Below are positions 7,431 through 16,502 of a DNA stretch of 64,000 nucleotides, piece after piece. The stretch's first letter is position 1. Each line of letters opens with the position of its first letter. Under the pieces are notes generated by a model. That model saw only the letters and a list, made by a program, of their open reading frames with translations. It had not been told where the DNA came from and ran no database searches. The position numbers were made by a program, and so were the translations under genes. Source of the stretch: DASWJZ01 sp038211615 (GTDB lineage: Bacteria; Pseudomonadota; Alphaproteobacteria; Rhizobiales; Afifellaceae); assembly GCA_038211615.1 (NCBI GenBank), contig JBBQVL010000013.1, forward strand, positions 1 to 64,000, written 5' to 3'.

Positions 7431-9131
7431 TTATTCGACGAGGCTCGCGAAAAGCCGGGAAAGGAAGCCGGCCTCGCCCTGCTTGGCGCCGTTCCGGGCG
7501 AATTGTTCGACCGGCGGACCGGAGCGGCCGCGCAGGTCGGCCACGTCCGAGGCGCCGCCGGGCGCTACGAAAAGTCCGGAAGCCGGGGCCGGCATCGCCA
7601 TCTGGCCCGAGGGCGGGGAGGTGACCGGAGCGGGATGCTTCGGCGGGTCGATCAGGGAGACAAGTTGCTGCTCGTCGCCATCATAGTGCGCCGGGGCGAG
7701 CACTATGCCCGCGCTGGGGCCCGCGCTGGAGCCCGCGCCGGAATCGAAGGCCGGAGCCGGCAACAGGTCGCTGCCGGCATAGGCAACCGCGATCGTCTGC
7801 GTCTGCTGTTCCGGCTGCGGGTTCGCGGCGGAAGCGCGGCGGGTGAGTTCCGCAGTGAGCGCGGCATCGGCGTCGTGGATGGCGTCGGTGCCGCTCAGCG
7901 CTGCAAAGGCGGTGAGGATCGCGCGGTCAGCCTCGGAGGGTTCGGGCGCATCCGAAGCGGCAGCAAAAGCGAGGGCGACCGGCCGCGCCGCGTCGGCGGA
8001 CGCGGATTCCTGATTCATGCGTTCGGTCAGGGTGGCGATGGCGTCCTGGGCATCGACCGCCGCCATGCCCGCGTCGGCCGCCGGACGACGCCGCGGCAAC
8101 GGGGGCTCCGCCGGAGCGGCCACATCGACGGACGCAACCACCGTCTCGGCACTCGCATCGGCGACGGGGCTCTCGACGGCGCTCGCCGGCCGCGCCTTCG
8201 GCGGGCGCGGAACGTCGCCGGTGTCCAATGCGGCGGACTGGACGTCAGGCTGGACGGTTGCCGGCGCGGGGGAGGCGGTCGCGACAGCGTTGTTCTGAGG
8301 GGAGCCCTTGAAGACGCGGCTGAGCCAGCCGTTTGAACTCGTGTCGGTGCCGGTGCGGTCGGTGCTGTCGTCGGAATCGTCCGCCCCGGTATCGAGATAG
8401 GCGAGCGCGGTGCCGCCGGCCGAAGCGCGACGGGCGACCGCCTGCTCGTAGCCCGGCAGCGGCTTGCCGTCGGCCGGAAGATGCAGGGTGTTGCCGTTCG
8501 GGAAGAGGGCGATCAGCTGCTGGCGGCTCATGCGGGGCCAGGCGCGAACATTGCCCGTATCGGTGTGCACGAAGGGCGAGCCGGAGGTCGGATAGTAGCC
8601 GACGCCGCCGCCCTGCATCTTCATCGCGGTGGCGCGCAGCTTGGCCAGAGGCACGTCGGTCAGGAACCAGTCCATCGCCTTTCCGAGCCGGTGCTGGCTG
8701 TTCTTGGCGACGCCGCGCGAACGTCGCCGCAGCATCTCGTTGGTGGCGGGCGAGCGGTAGGCGGACACGACGTGGATGTAGTCGTGCGATCCGGTCTGCT
8801 GGTAGATCGACCAGACGAGATCCAGGAGATGCGGATCCATGTGGGCGTCTTCCTCGCGCCGCCAGTCGCGCAGGAAGTGGTTGAGCCGGGCGAGCTCCGA
8901 CTTATCGTAGACGCCGTTCCGCTTGAAGGTGAACTCGCCCTTCTCGCCGGTGTGCCCGAAGGACAGTCTGAGCGTCTTGTCCGGCTCGCGCGACTCGGCT
9001 GGGCCTGACGGAAAAGCGACGATGGATGCGAGCGAGAGGCTGATCGCGAGCCCAATGCCGAGGCCGATCGAAAGTGGCGCGGTCGGGAATCTCAAAACGC
9101 GGTCGCCCTCTGCATTTTCGGGGGCGCCCAT
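7431..9131 (-). CDS. DUF882 (YcbK-like, peptidase M15 fold) protein with long disordered tail
   Basis: 566 residues. An N-terminal membrane anchor or signal (LSIGLGIGLAISLSLASIVAF) is followed by the DUF882/M15 domain: KNSQHRLGKAMDWFL carries the metal-binding His and Asp and FVHTDTG the second His, so a zinc-dependent peptidoglycan endopeptidase is likely. From about residue 230 to the end the protein is Ala-, Pro- and Asp-rich, low in complexity and probably disordered. It lies immediately downstream of an L,D-transpeptidase gene on the same strand, consistent with a joint role in cell-wall crosslinking and turnover. ATG 9131 has GGGGGG directly in front, so the exact start is unsure. Confidence 0.85.
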   Translation of the reverse strand: MGAPENAEGDRVLRFPTAPLSIGLGIGLAISLSLASIVAFPSGPAESREPDKTLRLSFGHTGEKGEFTFKRNGVYDKSELARLNHFLRDWRREEDAHMDPHLLDLVWSIYQQTGSHDYIHVVSAYRSPATNEMLRRRSRGVAKNSQHRLGKAMDWFLTDVPLAKLRATAMKMQGGGVGYYPTSGSPFVHTDTGNVRAWPRMSRQQLIALFPNGNTLHLPADGKPLPGYEQAVARRASAGGTALAYLDTGADDSDDSTDRTGTDTSSNGWLSRVFKGSPQNNAVATASPAPATVQPDVQSAALDTGDVPRPPKARPASAVESPVADASAETVVASVDVAAPAEPPLPRRRPAADAGMAAVDAQDAIATLTERMNQESASADAARPVALAFAAASDAPEPSEADRAILTAFAALSGTDAIHDADAALTAELTRRASAANPQPEQQTQTIAVAYAGSDLLPAPAFDSGAGSSAGPSAGIVLAPAHYDGDEQQLVSLIDPPKHPAPVTSPPSGQMAMPAPASGLFVAPGGASDVADLRGRSGPPVEQFARNGAKQGEAGFLSRLFASLVE

Positions 9132-9220
9132 CCCCCCTGATCAGGCGCAATCGTCGCGTAGCTTGATTAATCCGGAATTAAAATTTTGCGTATGGCAGAA
9201 TTGCGGCGGGAGCAGGTGAA

Positions 9221-10873
9221 TTACGGCGAAACCTGGGCGACGCGCGCCGTCTGCCTGGACTCCTCGAACGCCGCCATCGCGCTGTCATAGCCGTAGATAT
9301 CGTCGAAATGGTGCAGCGTGCCGTCCGGGTCGGCAACGGCCGTAAAGTAGGCGAGATGCACGGGAACCGGCGTTTCGAGGTTCACGCGCTGCTCTGGGCC
9401 GCCGTAGAGTTTCTCGAGGCGCTTCGAATTCCACTTCGGCGCGGCACGGGCGAGGAGTGCGTCCGCGAAGTCGAGCGGGTTTTCCACTCTCACGCATCCA
9501 TGGCTGAGCGCCCGGGCGTCGCGCTGGAAGAGTCGCTTCGACGGTGTGTCGTGCAGATAGACCGAGTGCTGATTCGGAAACATGAATTTGATTCGCCCGA
9601 GCGCGTTGTCATCGCCCGGCACCTGGCGGATCTGCACGGAGCGGGGATTGACCGAGTACCAATCGATGTAGCTCGGGTCGACCTGCCGCATCTTGCCGCC
9701 AACCCGGGCGAAGACCTGATAGCCGCGGCGGGCGAAGTAGCCGTAGGGGTCGGACTGGATTTCGGGCAGCATCTCCTTGCTGACGATCGAACTCGGGACG
9801 TTCCAGTAGGGATTGACGATCAGGTAGCTGATCGCATTGGAGAAGATCGGCGTGCGGTTGGTCGGTTTTCCGACGACTACGCGCGTCTCGTGCACGACCG
9901 CGTCGTTCTCGACGACCCGCACCATGAATTCCGGCACGTTGACGATCACGTGGAAGGGGCCGAGGTCGCGCGGCATCCAGCGCCAGCGCTCAAGATTGGC
10001 AAGCACCGACGCGATCTCCTCCTCGCGGCTCCGTCCGTTCAGCAGAGCGAGGGTGCGCGGCCCGACAACCCCGTCAGGATTGAGGCCAGCGCCGTCCTGC
10101 GCGGCTTTCACGGCATCGACCAGCGCCTCGTCGTAGGTGTCCTGGTCGGCATCGGTCGGGAGCGCCACACCAAGACGGGCGCGCAGGAGAGGAACGCGCT
10201 CGTCGGACTTGCCCGGCTTCAGAATAACGCCATCCGGCACATTGACCTGCTCAGGCCCGCCAGACTCCGAGCGCAGCTTCGCAAGCGCCGACTTCAGCGC
10301 CCGATACTCGGCGTGCTGCGGCTCAAAGCGGGCGATATCACCGGCAATCGCGGTGGACGTCGCAAGCTCCGTCAGCCCCGCCGCGATGTCCGGGCGCTCA
10401 GGCTCCAGCGTGATGAGCTTGTCGACGTCGGTCGGCTGGATCCGCCCGGACGCGATATGCGTCACGAAGCGTGCCACGGCGTCGCTGAATTCCACGTCCG
10501 CTTCGGCAAGCTGCGCCGGATCGTCGGAATAGCTCGGCGCGAGATCCGGCGTTGCGTAGGCCGCGGGGTCGAGCCCGTAGTCGGAGGCCTGATCCATCAC
10601 GCGCCGCAGCTCGCTCATCTGCTGCGAAGGCTTGTGGTCGCCGAGCCAGAGGAGATCGAAGCCGCGCGCGGCATAAAGTAGGTGCACGCCCTCGCGCACA
10701 TTTGCCTCGACCGGATCGCTCGAAGCGTCCGTCGCGCCAAGCGCGGTCTCGACGGCGTTCTGTTGCGGCGAGGGCAAGACAAAACCCGCCGGAAAATCGG
10801 CGATACGCCCGGCCGCCGGCATCGTCAGAAGGGCGAAGCCGGCAATCGCGACAGCAGCACGCAGTACGGTCAT
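9221..10873 (-). CDS. L,D-transpeptidase (YcbB/LdtD-type)
   Basis: Periplasmic peptidoglycan crosslinking enzyme forming 3-3 bridges or attaching substrates to meso-diaminopimelate. 550 residues: signal peptide (MTVLRAAVAIAGFALLTMPAAG), an N-terminal scaffold (LLWLGDHKPSQQMSELRRVM), a peptidoglycan-binding segment (VPLLRARLGV to PRTLALLNG), then the YkuD domain starting VIVNVPEFMVRVVEND, with SVYLHDTPSKRLF and the catalytic SHGCVRVENP (cysteine near residue 460). ATG 10873 follows GGAAGGG with 6-base spacing; a TTG two codons upstream is less likely. The DUF882 peptidase follows on the same strand. Confidence 0.93.
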   Translation of the reverse strand: MTVLRAAVAIAGFALLTMPAAGRIADFPAGFVLPSPQQNAVETALGATDASSDPVEANVREGVHLLYAARGFDLLWLGDHKPSQQMSELRRVMDQASDYGLDPAAYATPDLAPSYSDDPAQLAEADVEFSDAVARFVTHIASGRIQPTDVDKLITLEPERPDIAAGLTELATSTAIAGDIARFEPQHAEYRALKSALAKLRSESGGPEQVNVPDGVILKPGKSDERVPLLRARLGVALPTDADQDTYDEALVDAVKAAQDGAGLNPDGVVGPRTLALLNGRSREEEIASVLANLERWRWMPRDLGPFHVIVNVPEFMVRVVENDAVVHETRVVVGKPTNRTPIFSNAISYLIVNPYWNVPSSIVSKEMLPEIQSDPYGYFARRGYQVFARVGGKMRQVDPSYIDWYSVNPRSVQIRQVPGDDNALGRIKFMFPNQHSVYLHDTPSKRLFQRDARALSHGCVRVENPLDFADALLARAAPKWNSKRLEKLYGGPEQRVNLETPVPVHLAYFTAVADPDGTLHHFDDIYGYDSAMAAFEESRQTARVAQVSP

Positions 10874-10925
10874 CTTCAACCCTTCCGCCTTGCGGGGAAA
10901 ACGCCCCGCGCGCGCCGTCTCCGTC

Positions 10926-11567
10926 TCAGGACGCGATGGATTCCACCGTCGCGATCCCGTAATCCTTGATCTTCCGGTAGAGCGTCGACCGGCCGATTCC
11001 GAGCCGGCGCGCCACCTCGCTCATCCGCCTGCGGTAATGATCGATCGCAAACCGGATAGCCTCTTCCTCGAGGGCGCCGATCGGTCGCATCTCACCACGT
11101 TCGTCGAGGAGCCGCGATACACCATACCGTGCGAAGTACCCCCTGTCAGCGCGGGCGGCCGCGGCCGGCGGCCGTTCGCCCAGTGCGTGTTCCCGATCTG
11201 CAACACCCGTCCCGGCTGCGGCGTCGTGCGAGCCGTTGCGGACCTGTTCCAGGCCTGCTGCGTTCTCCGGCAGAAACTGGGGAAAATCCTGCGGCATGAG
11301 TTCTCCGCCCTCGCTCAGAATAACGGCGGCCAGCAGCGCGCGTTCCAACTGGAGGACGCCGGGCCAATGCTGCGCCTGCAGCAGGGCGAGGGCATCGACT
11401 GAAATCCCGCCGCCGCCGGGCCCTTCCACCGGCAGCCGCGCGAGCAGGCGGAGCACAAGCTCCGGCACGTCGGCGGACGCGAGCGCCCCCGAACGGTCGG
11501 CGCGCTTTGGAACAAGAGAGGGATGGTCGGCAGAATCGTCGCCGCCGATCAGGACGTGAGCTGCCAT
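10926..11567 (-). CDS. Truncated NtrC-like Fis-domain regulator
   Basis: 213 residues. The C-terminus has a Fis-type helix-turn-helix (MSEVARRLGIGRSTLYRKI), preceded by YGVSRLLDERGEMRPIGALEEE. Upstream, DVPELVLRLLARL and ALLQAQHWPGVLQLERALL match the very end of a sigma-54 activator AAA+ domain, but the Walker A, Walker B and GAFTGA elements are absent. The first residues AAHVLIGGDD resemble the start of a receiver domain. It therefore looks like an internally deleted response regulator that kept only its DNA-binding part. It is divergent from pepF. The start is uncertain: ATG 11567 was chosen and the frame is open to 11621. Confidence 0.75.
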   Translation of the reverse strand: MAAHVLIGGDDSADHPSLVPKRADRSGALASADVPELVLRLLARLPVEGPGGGGISVDALALLQAQHWPGVLQLERALLAAVILSEGGELMPQDFPQFLPENAAGLEQVRNGSHDAAAGTGVADREHALGERPPAAAARADRGYFARYGVSRLLDERGEMRPIGALEEEAIRFAIDHYRRRMSEVARRLGIGRSTLYRKIKDYGIATVESIAS

Positions 11568-11724
11568 TTCAGTTTCCGCTACGAACGACCGGCCGGGGGG
11601 AAGCTTGAGACGCGCGGGCACTCTCGGGCAGCTACGGTTAAGAACGCCTTAGCGCGCATACCGGGCTCGCATTCGCGCGCGCGCCTCGCTATCTGCGGGC
11701 CTCGACCAGCACGGGAGAAGATTC

Positions 11725-13548
11725 GTGGCGCAGGAAGCACGGCGGTCCGCTGACGGTAACCACGACCTCGGAACGCTTCCCGTCTGGGATCTCTCCGACC
11801 TCTACCCGGCCATGGATGCGCCGGAGGTGGCGCGCGACCTTGAACGCGGCGCGGCGATGAGCGAGGCCTTCGAGTCCCGCTACAAGGGCAACCTCAAGGC
11901 GCTCAGCGAGGCGGCCGATGGCGGCGACAAGCTTGCCGCGGCGATCTCGGAATATGAGGGGATCGAGGAGATCCTCGGCCGGCTCGGAAGCTTCGCGAGC
12001 CTCGTCTATTCTGCCGACACCTCCGATCCCGCCCGCGCGAAATTCTACGGCGACCTGCAGGAGCGTCTGACCACCGTTTCGACCCACCTCCTGTTCTTCG
12101 GCCTGGAGCTCAACCGTCTCGACGACGCGGCGCTTGAAACGGCGATGCAGGCTCCGGCGCTCGCCGCCTACCGTCCGTGGATCGAGGATCTCCGGCTCGA
12201 GCGCCCCTATCAGCTCGAGGACCGGATCGAAAAGCTGTTCCACGAGAAGTTCGTCACCGGCCGCGGCGCCTGGAACCGGCTGTTCGACGAGACGCTCGCC
12301 GGCCTCAGGTTCGATGTCGAGGGCGAGAAGCAGCCGCTTGAGCCGACCCTCAACCGGCTCGTCGATCCCGACGAAGCGAAGCGCAAGCAGGCTGCCGATG
12401 CGCTCTCGGCGACCTTCAACGAAAATATCCGGCTCTTCACGCACATCACCAATGTGCTCGCCAAGGACAAGGCGATCTCCGACGAATGGCGCGGCTTCAA
12501 GGATGTCGCGGCGGCGCGGCATCTTTCGAACCGCGTCGAGCCCGAGGTCGTGGACGCGCTCGTCGCGGCCGTCCGCGCCGCCTATCCGCGGCTCTCGCAC
12601 CGCTACTACGCGCTGAAGGCGCGCTGGCTCGGCAAGGCGCAGCTCGAATTCTGGGACCGCAACGCCCCGCTGCCGGAATCGATCGACCGGCGCGTTACTT
12701 GGGAAGAGGCGCGCCGCACCGTGCTCGGCGCCTACGGCGATTTCGCGCCGGACATGGCGAGGATCGCCGAGAAATTCTTCGACAGGAACTGGATCGATGC
12801 GCCGACGCGGCCGGGCAAGGCGCCTGGCGCCTTCGCGCACCCGACCGTCCCGTCGGTGCACCCCTATGTGCTCCTGAACTACCAGGGCAAGACGCGCGAC
12901 GTGATGACGCTCGCGCATGAGCTCGGCCACGGCGTGCATCAGGTGCTCGCCGCCGACCAGGGGCTCCTGATGTCGCAGACGCCGCTGACGCTCGCCGAGA
13001 CGGCGAGCGTGTTCGGCGAGATGCTGACCTTCCGCGCCATGCTCGACCAGGCGAGCGACAAGCGCGAACGGAAGATCATGCTCGCCGGCAAGGTCGAGGA
13101 CATGGTCAACACCGTGGTGCGGCAGATCGCCTTCTACAGCTTCGAGCGGGATGTCCACCTGGAGCGCAAGAACGGCGAGCTCACCTCGGAGCGGCTCGGA
13201 GAGATCTGGCTCGCGGTGCAGAGCGAAAGCCTCGGGCCGGCGATCCGCCTCGGCCCCGGCTACGAGACCTACTGGACCTACATCCCGCACTTCATCCACT
13301 CGCCGTTCTACGTCTACGCGTACGCCTTCGGCGACTGCCTGGTGAATTCGCTCTACGCCGTCTACGCGCGCGCCGAGAGCGGTTTTCAGGATAAGTACTT
13401 CGCCATGCTGAAGGCCGGCGGCACCAAGCACCACAAGGAACTGCTCGCGCCGTTCGGGCTGGACGCCAGCGACCCCGGGTTCTGGCAGATGGGGCTGTCG
13501 GTGATCGAGGGGCTGATCGGCGAGCTGGAGGCGCTGGAGGGGGCGTAG
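11725..13548 (+). CDS. pepF: M3 family oligoendopeptidase F
   Basis: Cytosolic zinc metallopeptidase that trims peptides of about 7-17 residues. 607 residues, normal for the family. The zinc site HELGHGVHQ lies near residue 398 with the downstream glutamate in LAETASVFGE; HPYVLLNYQGKTRDVMTLAHELGH is the usual flanking block, broken here as HPYVLLNYQGKTRDVM and TLAHELGH. The N-terminal DLSDLYPAMD and the C-terminal SPFYVYAYAFGDCLV are typical. The start is GTG 11725, with GGGAGAAG upstream. No neighbour suggests a particular substrate. Confidence 0.94.
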   Translation: MAQEARRSADGNHDLGTLPVWDLSDLYPAMDAPEVARDLERGAAMSEAFESRYKGNLKALSEAADGGDKLAAAISEYEGIEEILGRLGSFASLVYSADTSDPARAKFYGDLQERLTTVSTHLLFFGLELNRLDDAALETAMQAPALAAYRPWIEDLRLERPYQLEDRIEKLFHEKFVTGRGAWNRLFDETLAGLRFDVEGEKQPLEPTLNRLVDPDEAKRKQAADALSATFNENIRLFTHITNVLAKDKAISDEWRGFKDVAAARHLSNRVEPEVVDALVAAVRAAYPRLSHRYYALKARWLGKAQLEFWDRNAPLPESIDRRVTWEEARRTVLGAYGDFAPDMARIAEKFFDRNWIDAPTRPGKAPGAFAHPTVPSVHPYVLLNYQGKTRDVMTLAHELGHGVHQVLAADQGLLMSQTPLTLAETASVFGEMLTFRAMLDQASDKRERKIMLAGKVEDMVNTVVRQIAFYSFERDVHLERKNGELTSERLGEIWLAVQSESLGPAIRLGPGYETYWTYIPHFIHSPFYVYAYAFGDCLVNSLYAVYARAESGFQDKYFAMLKAGGTKHHKELLAPFGLDASDPGFWQMGLSVIEGLIGELEALEGA

Positions 13549-13596
13549 GCGTTTCGGCGGCCTCCGCCGCTTAAGATATCCGCCGCCGGAGACTGG

Positions 13597-13624
13597 TTGA
13601 TAGCAATTACTGGTTGCGTATATG
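13597..13624 (+). promoter_or_regulatory. Possible sigma70-type promoter of the patatin gene
   Basis: TTGATA (13597-13602) and TATATG (13619-13624) are separated by 16 bases, and the second box ends 22 bases before the ATG at 13647. The stretch is clearly more AT-rich than its surroundings. Only a sequence resemblance. Confidence 0.35.
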
Positions 13625-13646
13625 CTGCCGCCACGGGGGCAGTGCG

Positions 13647-16445
13647 ATGGCGGAAGTCGAGACAGACAGCGGAGCCCGGTGGCAACAGCGCTTTTCCATC
13701 GGGCCTGGGGCGGATCAATTCGAGGAAGAGATACGCTTCAAGGAGCTTGAGTCAGTCAACGCGCGCCGGAGGGCGCAGAGCGACCGCCCAGAAGTCGATC
13801 TTCCGAAAGGCAAAGACGATAAGAGCGTGATCGACGTCGTCGGTCTGGCGCTCTCCGGAGGCGGCATTCGTTCGGCAGCGTTTTCGCTGGGTGTGCTGCA
13901 GGCGCTCGACCAGTCCGACGTTCTGAAGCGGCTCGACTATCTCTCGACAGTGTCGGGGGGCGGTTACATGGGCTCGTCGCTGACCGCGACCATGACCCAG
14001 ACGCACGGCGAGTTCGTGTTCGGCTCGGTCGCCAGCGCCGGCGCCGCGCTGCAGGGCGACATCAGCGACACCGATGCTGTCGGCCACATCCGCAACTATT
14101 CGAACTACCTCATCCCGTACGGCTTCCGGGATGTGCTGAAGGGGCTCGCCATCGTCGTCCGCGGCTGGGTGGCTAACCTGGGGATCGTGCTGCCGGCCAT
14201 GTTGATTCCGGCTGCATTCACGATCCTGTGCAACCCCGATCGACCTTACCTGCGGCATTCCGAAATCCTCGGATACCCATCGCTGCCGTTCGTCCCGGAT
14301 CGGAACTTCGGCGTTGCGATAGCGGTCTCGATAGTCGGCCTGATTGCGTTCTTCGTCTGGGCGTTGTGGCGGTCCTTCCTGACACTCGGCAAGTCAGGAG
14401 AGTTTCGGACTCCGTGGCCCAGGATTTTCGGCGCTTTCCTTGCGCTGCTTGCCCTGATTTTCTTCTTCGAGCTGCAGCCTGCTGTAATCTCGCAGATGTT
14501 CGATGTCGCGATGAGGGAAAAGGGGGGCGGCCTTTTTAGCGGTGTCGTTACGTCCTGGGCGCAGTGGGTCGCCGCGCTGCTGGCGCCGGTTGCCGCGCTC
14601 GTCACGTTCTTCAACAAGAACCTTGCTGATCTCATCAAGGTAGGGAATTCGGGAACCGGGTGGTCCGCCGCGCTGAAGGGAATTCTTGCGCGCGTCGTCG
14701 TCTGGGTCGCCGGAGCGGCGCTGCCGCTCATCATCTGGATCGGCTATCTCTACCTTTGCTATTGGGGCATCCCGAACAGCGAGGTCATCACGCGGTCGCA
14801 AGCATCTTCAAACGCGGAATGTCAGGCGACCACCGGCTCCATCGACCTGAAGTTCTCGATGGGGTCCGCTTCCGGTTCGGCGGAAGGGATGCTCACAGGC
14901 GACAGCGCTGTCGGCTGCGGAACGGCGGCGGCCGAGGGAAAGCCGCCGCCGACGCCGATCTCACACAGGCCGGACTGGCTCAACAAGGCCGCGGAGCTCG
15001 TCGGAACCGGGGACTCCGGGAAGCCCGTGATCGTTATCTACGTCGGACTGGGCATGTTGATCCTGTTGCTCGCGTCGCTGCTTCGGCCGAACGCCAATTC
15101 GCTGCATCGGCTCTATCGCGACCGCATCGCCAAGGCGTTCCTGTTCGATCCGCTGAAATCTGCGAGGCGGAGCAGCATCGCGAATAACCGGGACTTCGCG
15201 CCGCTCGATATGGAGCTCAGCGAGCTGAACAATGTGAACGTGCCCTATCACCTCATCAATGCAGCCTTGAATGTGCAGGGTTCGGACTTTGCCAATCGGC
15301 GTGGCCGCAACGCCGATTTCTTTCTGTTTTCGCCCCGTTATGTCGGAAGCGCCGCCACCTGCTACGTGCCAACCACGAGCTACGAGCCGCCACGCCCGCC
15401 GGCGGATGCGCGGGGCGAAAGGCCGGCGCCGCGCGGCCTCAATCTCGGAACGGCCCTGTCTGTCTCCGGCGCGGCGTTCTCCGCGGCGATGGGATCGAAG
15501 TCGATCCGGGCGCTGGCGCCCACCCTCGCGCTGCTCAACGTGCGCCTCGGATACTGGCTGGAAAATCCGCGGCGCGTGAAGGTTGACAAGGACGGGCTGC
15601 ACCGGACCGAAATGCCGAGAGGTCCGCATCTTGCGCCCTGGTATATCTTCAAGGAGATGATCGGCTGGCTCGATGAACGCGGCAAGATTGTCTACGTCAC
15701 CGACGGCGGCCACATCGAGAATCTCGGCATCTACGAATTGCTGCGACGGCGATGCAAGTTCATCGTCGTGGTCGATGGTGAGGCCGATCCGACCATGGAC
15801 TTTCCCTCTTTCATCGACCTTCAGCGCTATGCGCGTATCGATCTCGGCATCCGCATCAGGATACCCTGGAAGGAGATCAGCGAGAGCACGCTTACCTGGA
15901 TGGGCGCCGGTTCGCCCGCGAACGTCAAACCGAAGGCAGACCCCGGTTGCGGCCCGCACATCGCGGTGGGCACGATCCTCTATCCCGGCGACCAGGTAGG
16001 CTATCTCATCTACGTGAAATCGTCGCTGACCGGCGACGAGAACGATTCCATTCGCGACTACGCCCGGCGAAACCCGAATTTCCCGCACGAGACGACAAGC
16101 GATCAGTTCTTCAGTGAGGAGCAGTTCGAGGTGTACCGCGCGCTCGGATTTCACGCCATGGTCGGATTTCTCGATGGCAGCGCGGATGTGCTTGTCGATA
16201 CGCAGTTGCCGCTTCCGCCGGGATTGCCCCCTTCGCCACCGCAGGTCCCGCCGTCCGCGCCGCCTGCCTCGTCACATTCGGGATGCTGTGCGGCACCGGC
16301 TCCTCCATCCCCGCCAGGCCGTAAGGAGAAAATGCCCGGCGCGATGATCCCCGGCAAGGACGCCTGTCTCGCGGAAATACGTGTGGCGCTGGGCCTCGGA
16401 AGTTCGACCAAGCCCACGGCAATGCCGCGCCGCGAGGAAAGTTGA
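13647..16445 (+). CDS. Patatin-like phospholipase with multi-helix membrane insert
   Basis: 932 residues, much longer than a plain patatin (about 300). The oxyanion motif LALSGGGIRSAAF is near residues 68-79, the nucleophile Ser near 103 in STVSGGGYMG, and the catalytic Asp near 686 in VTDGGHIENLG. Between them lie about six hydrophobic segments (for example GWVANLGIVLPAMLIPAAF, AVSIVGLIAFFVWALW, ALLALIFFF, VVWVAGAALPLIIWIGYLY, VIYVGLGMLILLLASLL), so the catalytic domain is split by a membrane module. The C-terminus is proline-rich with two adjacent cysteines. ATG 13647 was chosen over an upstream TTG because of the GGGGG ribosome site. Substrate unknown. Confidence 0.88.
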   Translation: MAEVETDSGARWQQRFSIGPGADQFEEEIRFKELESVNARRRAQSDRPEVDLPKGKDDKSVIDVVGLALSGGGIRSAAFSLGVLQALDQSDVLKRLDYLSTVSGGGYMGSSLTATMTQTHGEFVFGSVASAGAALQGDISDTDAVGHIRNYSNYLIPYGFRDVLKGLAIVVRGWVANLGIVLPAMLIPAAFTILCNPDRPYLRHSEILGYPSLPFVPDRNFGVAIAVSIVGLIAFFVWALWRSFLTLGKSGEFRTPWPRIFGAFLALLALIFFFELQPAVISQMFDVAMREKGGGLFSGVVTSWAQWVAALLAPVAALVTFFNKNLADLIKVGNSGTGWSAALKGILARVVVWVAGAALPLIIWIGYLYLCYWGIPNSEVITRSQASSNAECQATTGSIDLKFSMGSASGSAEGMLTGDSAVGCGTAAAEGKPPPTPISHRPDWLNKAAELVGTGDSGKPVIVIYVGLGMLILLLASLLRPNANSLHRLYRDRIAKAFLFDPLKSARRSSIANNRDFAPLDMELSELNNVNVPYHLINAALNVQGSDFANRRGRNADFFLFSPRYVGSAATCYVPTTSYEPPRPPADARGERPAPRGLNLGTALSVSGAAFSAAMGSKSIRALAPTLALLNVRLGYWLENPRRVKVDKDGLHRTEMPRGPHLAPWYIFKEMIGWLDERGKIVYVTDGGHIENLGIYELLRRRCKFIVVVDGEADPTMDFPSFIDLQRYARIDLGIRIRIPWKEISESTLTWMGAGSPANVKPKADPGCGPHIAVGTILYPGDQVGYLIYVKSSLTGDENDSIRDYARRNPNFPHETTSDQFFSEEQFEVYRALGFHAMVGFLDGSADVLVDTQLPLPPGLPPSPPQVPPSAPPASSHSGCCAAPAPPSPPGRKEKMPGAMIPGKDACLAEIRVALGLGSSTKPTAMPRREES

Positions 16446-16502
16446 GTGCTCGCGGAGGGTAACGTCGTTCCCGCAGCCGGCCCTCTGAACCGACGCCGTC
16501 GA

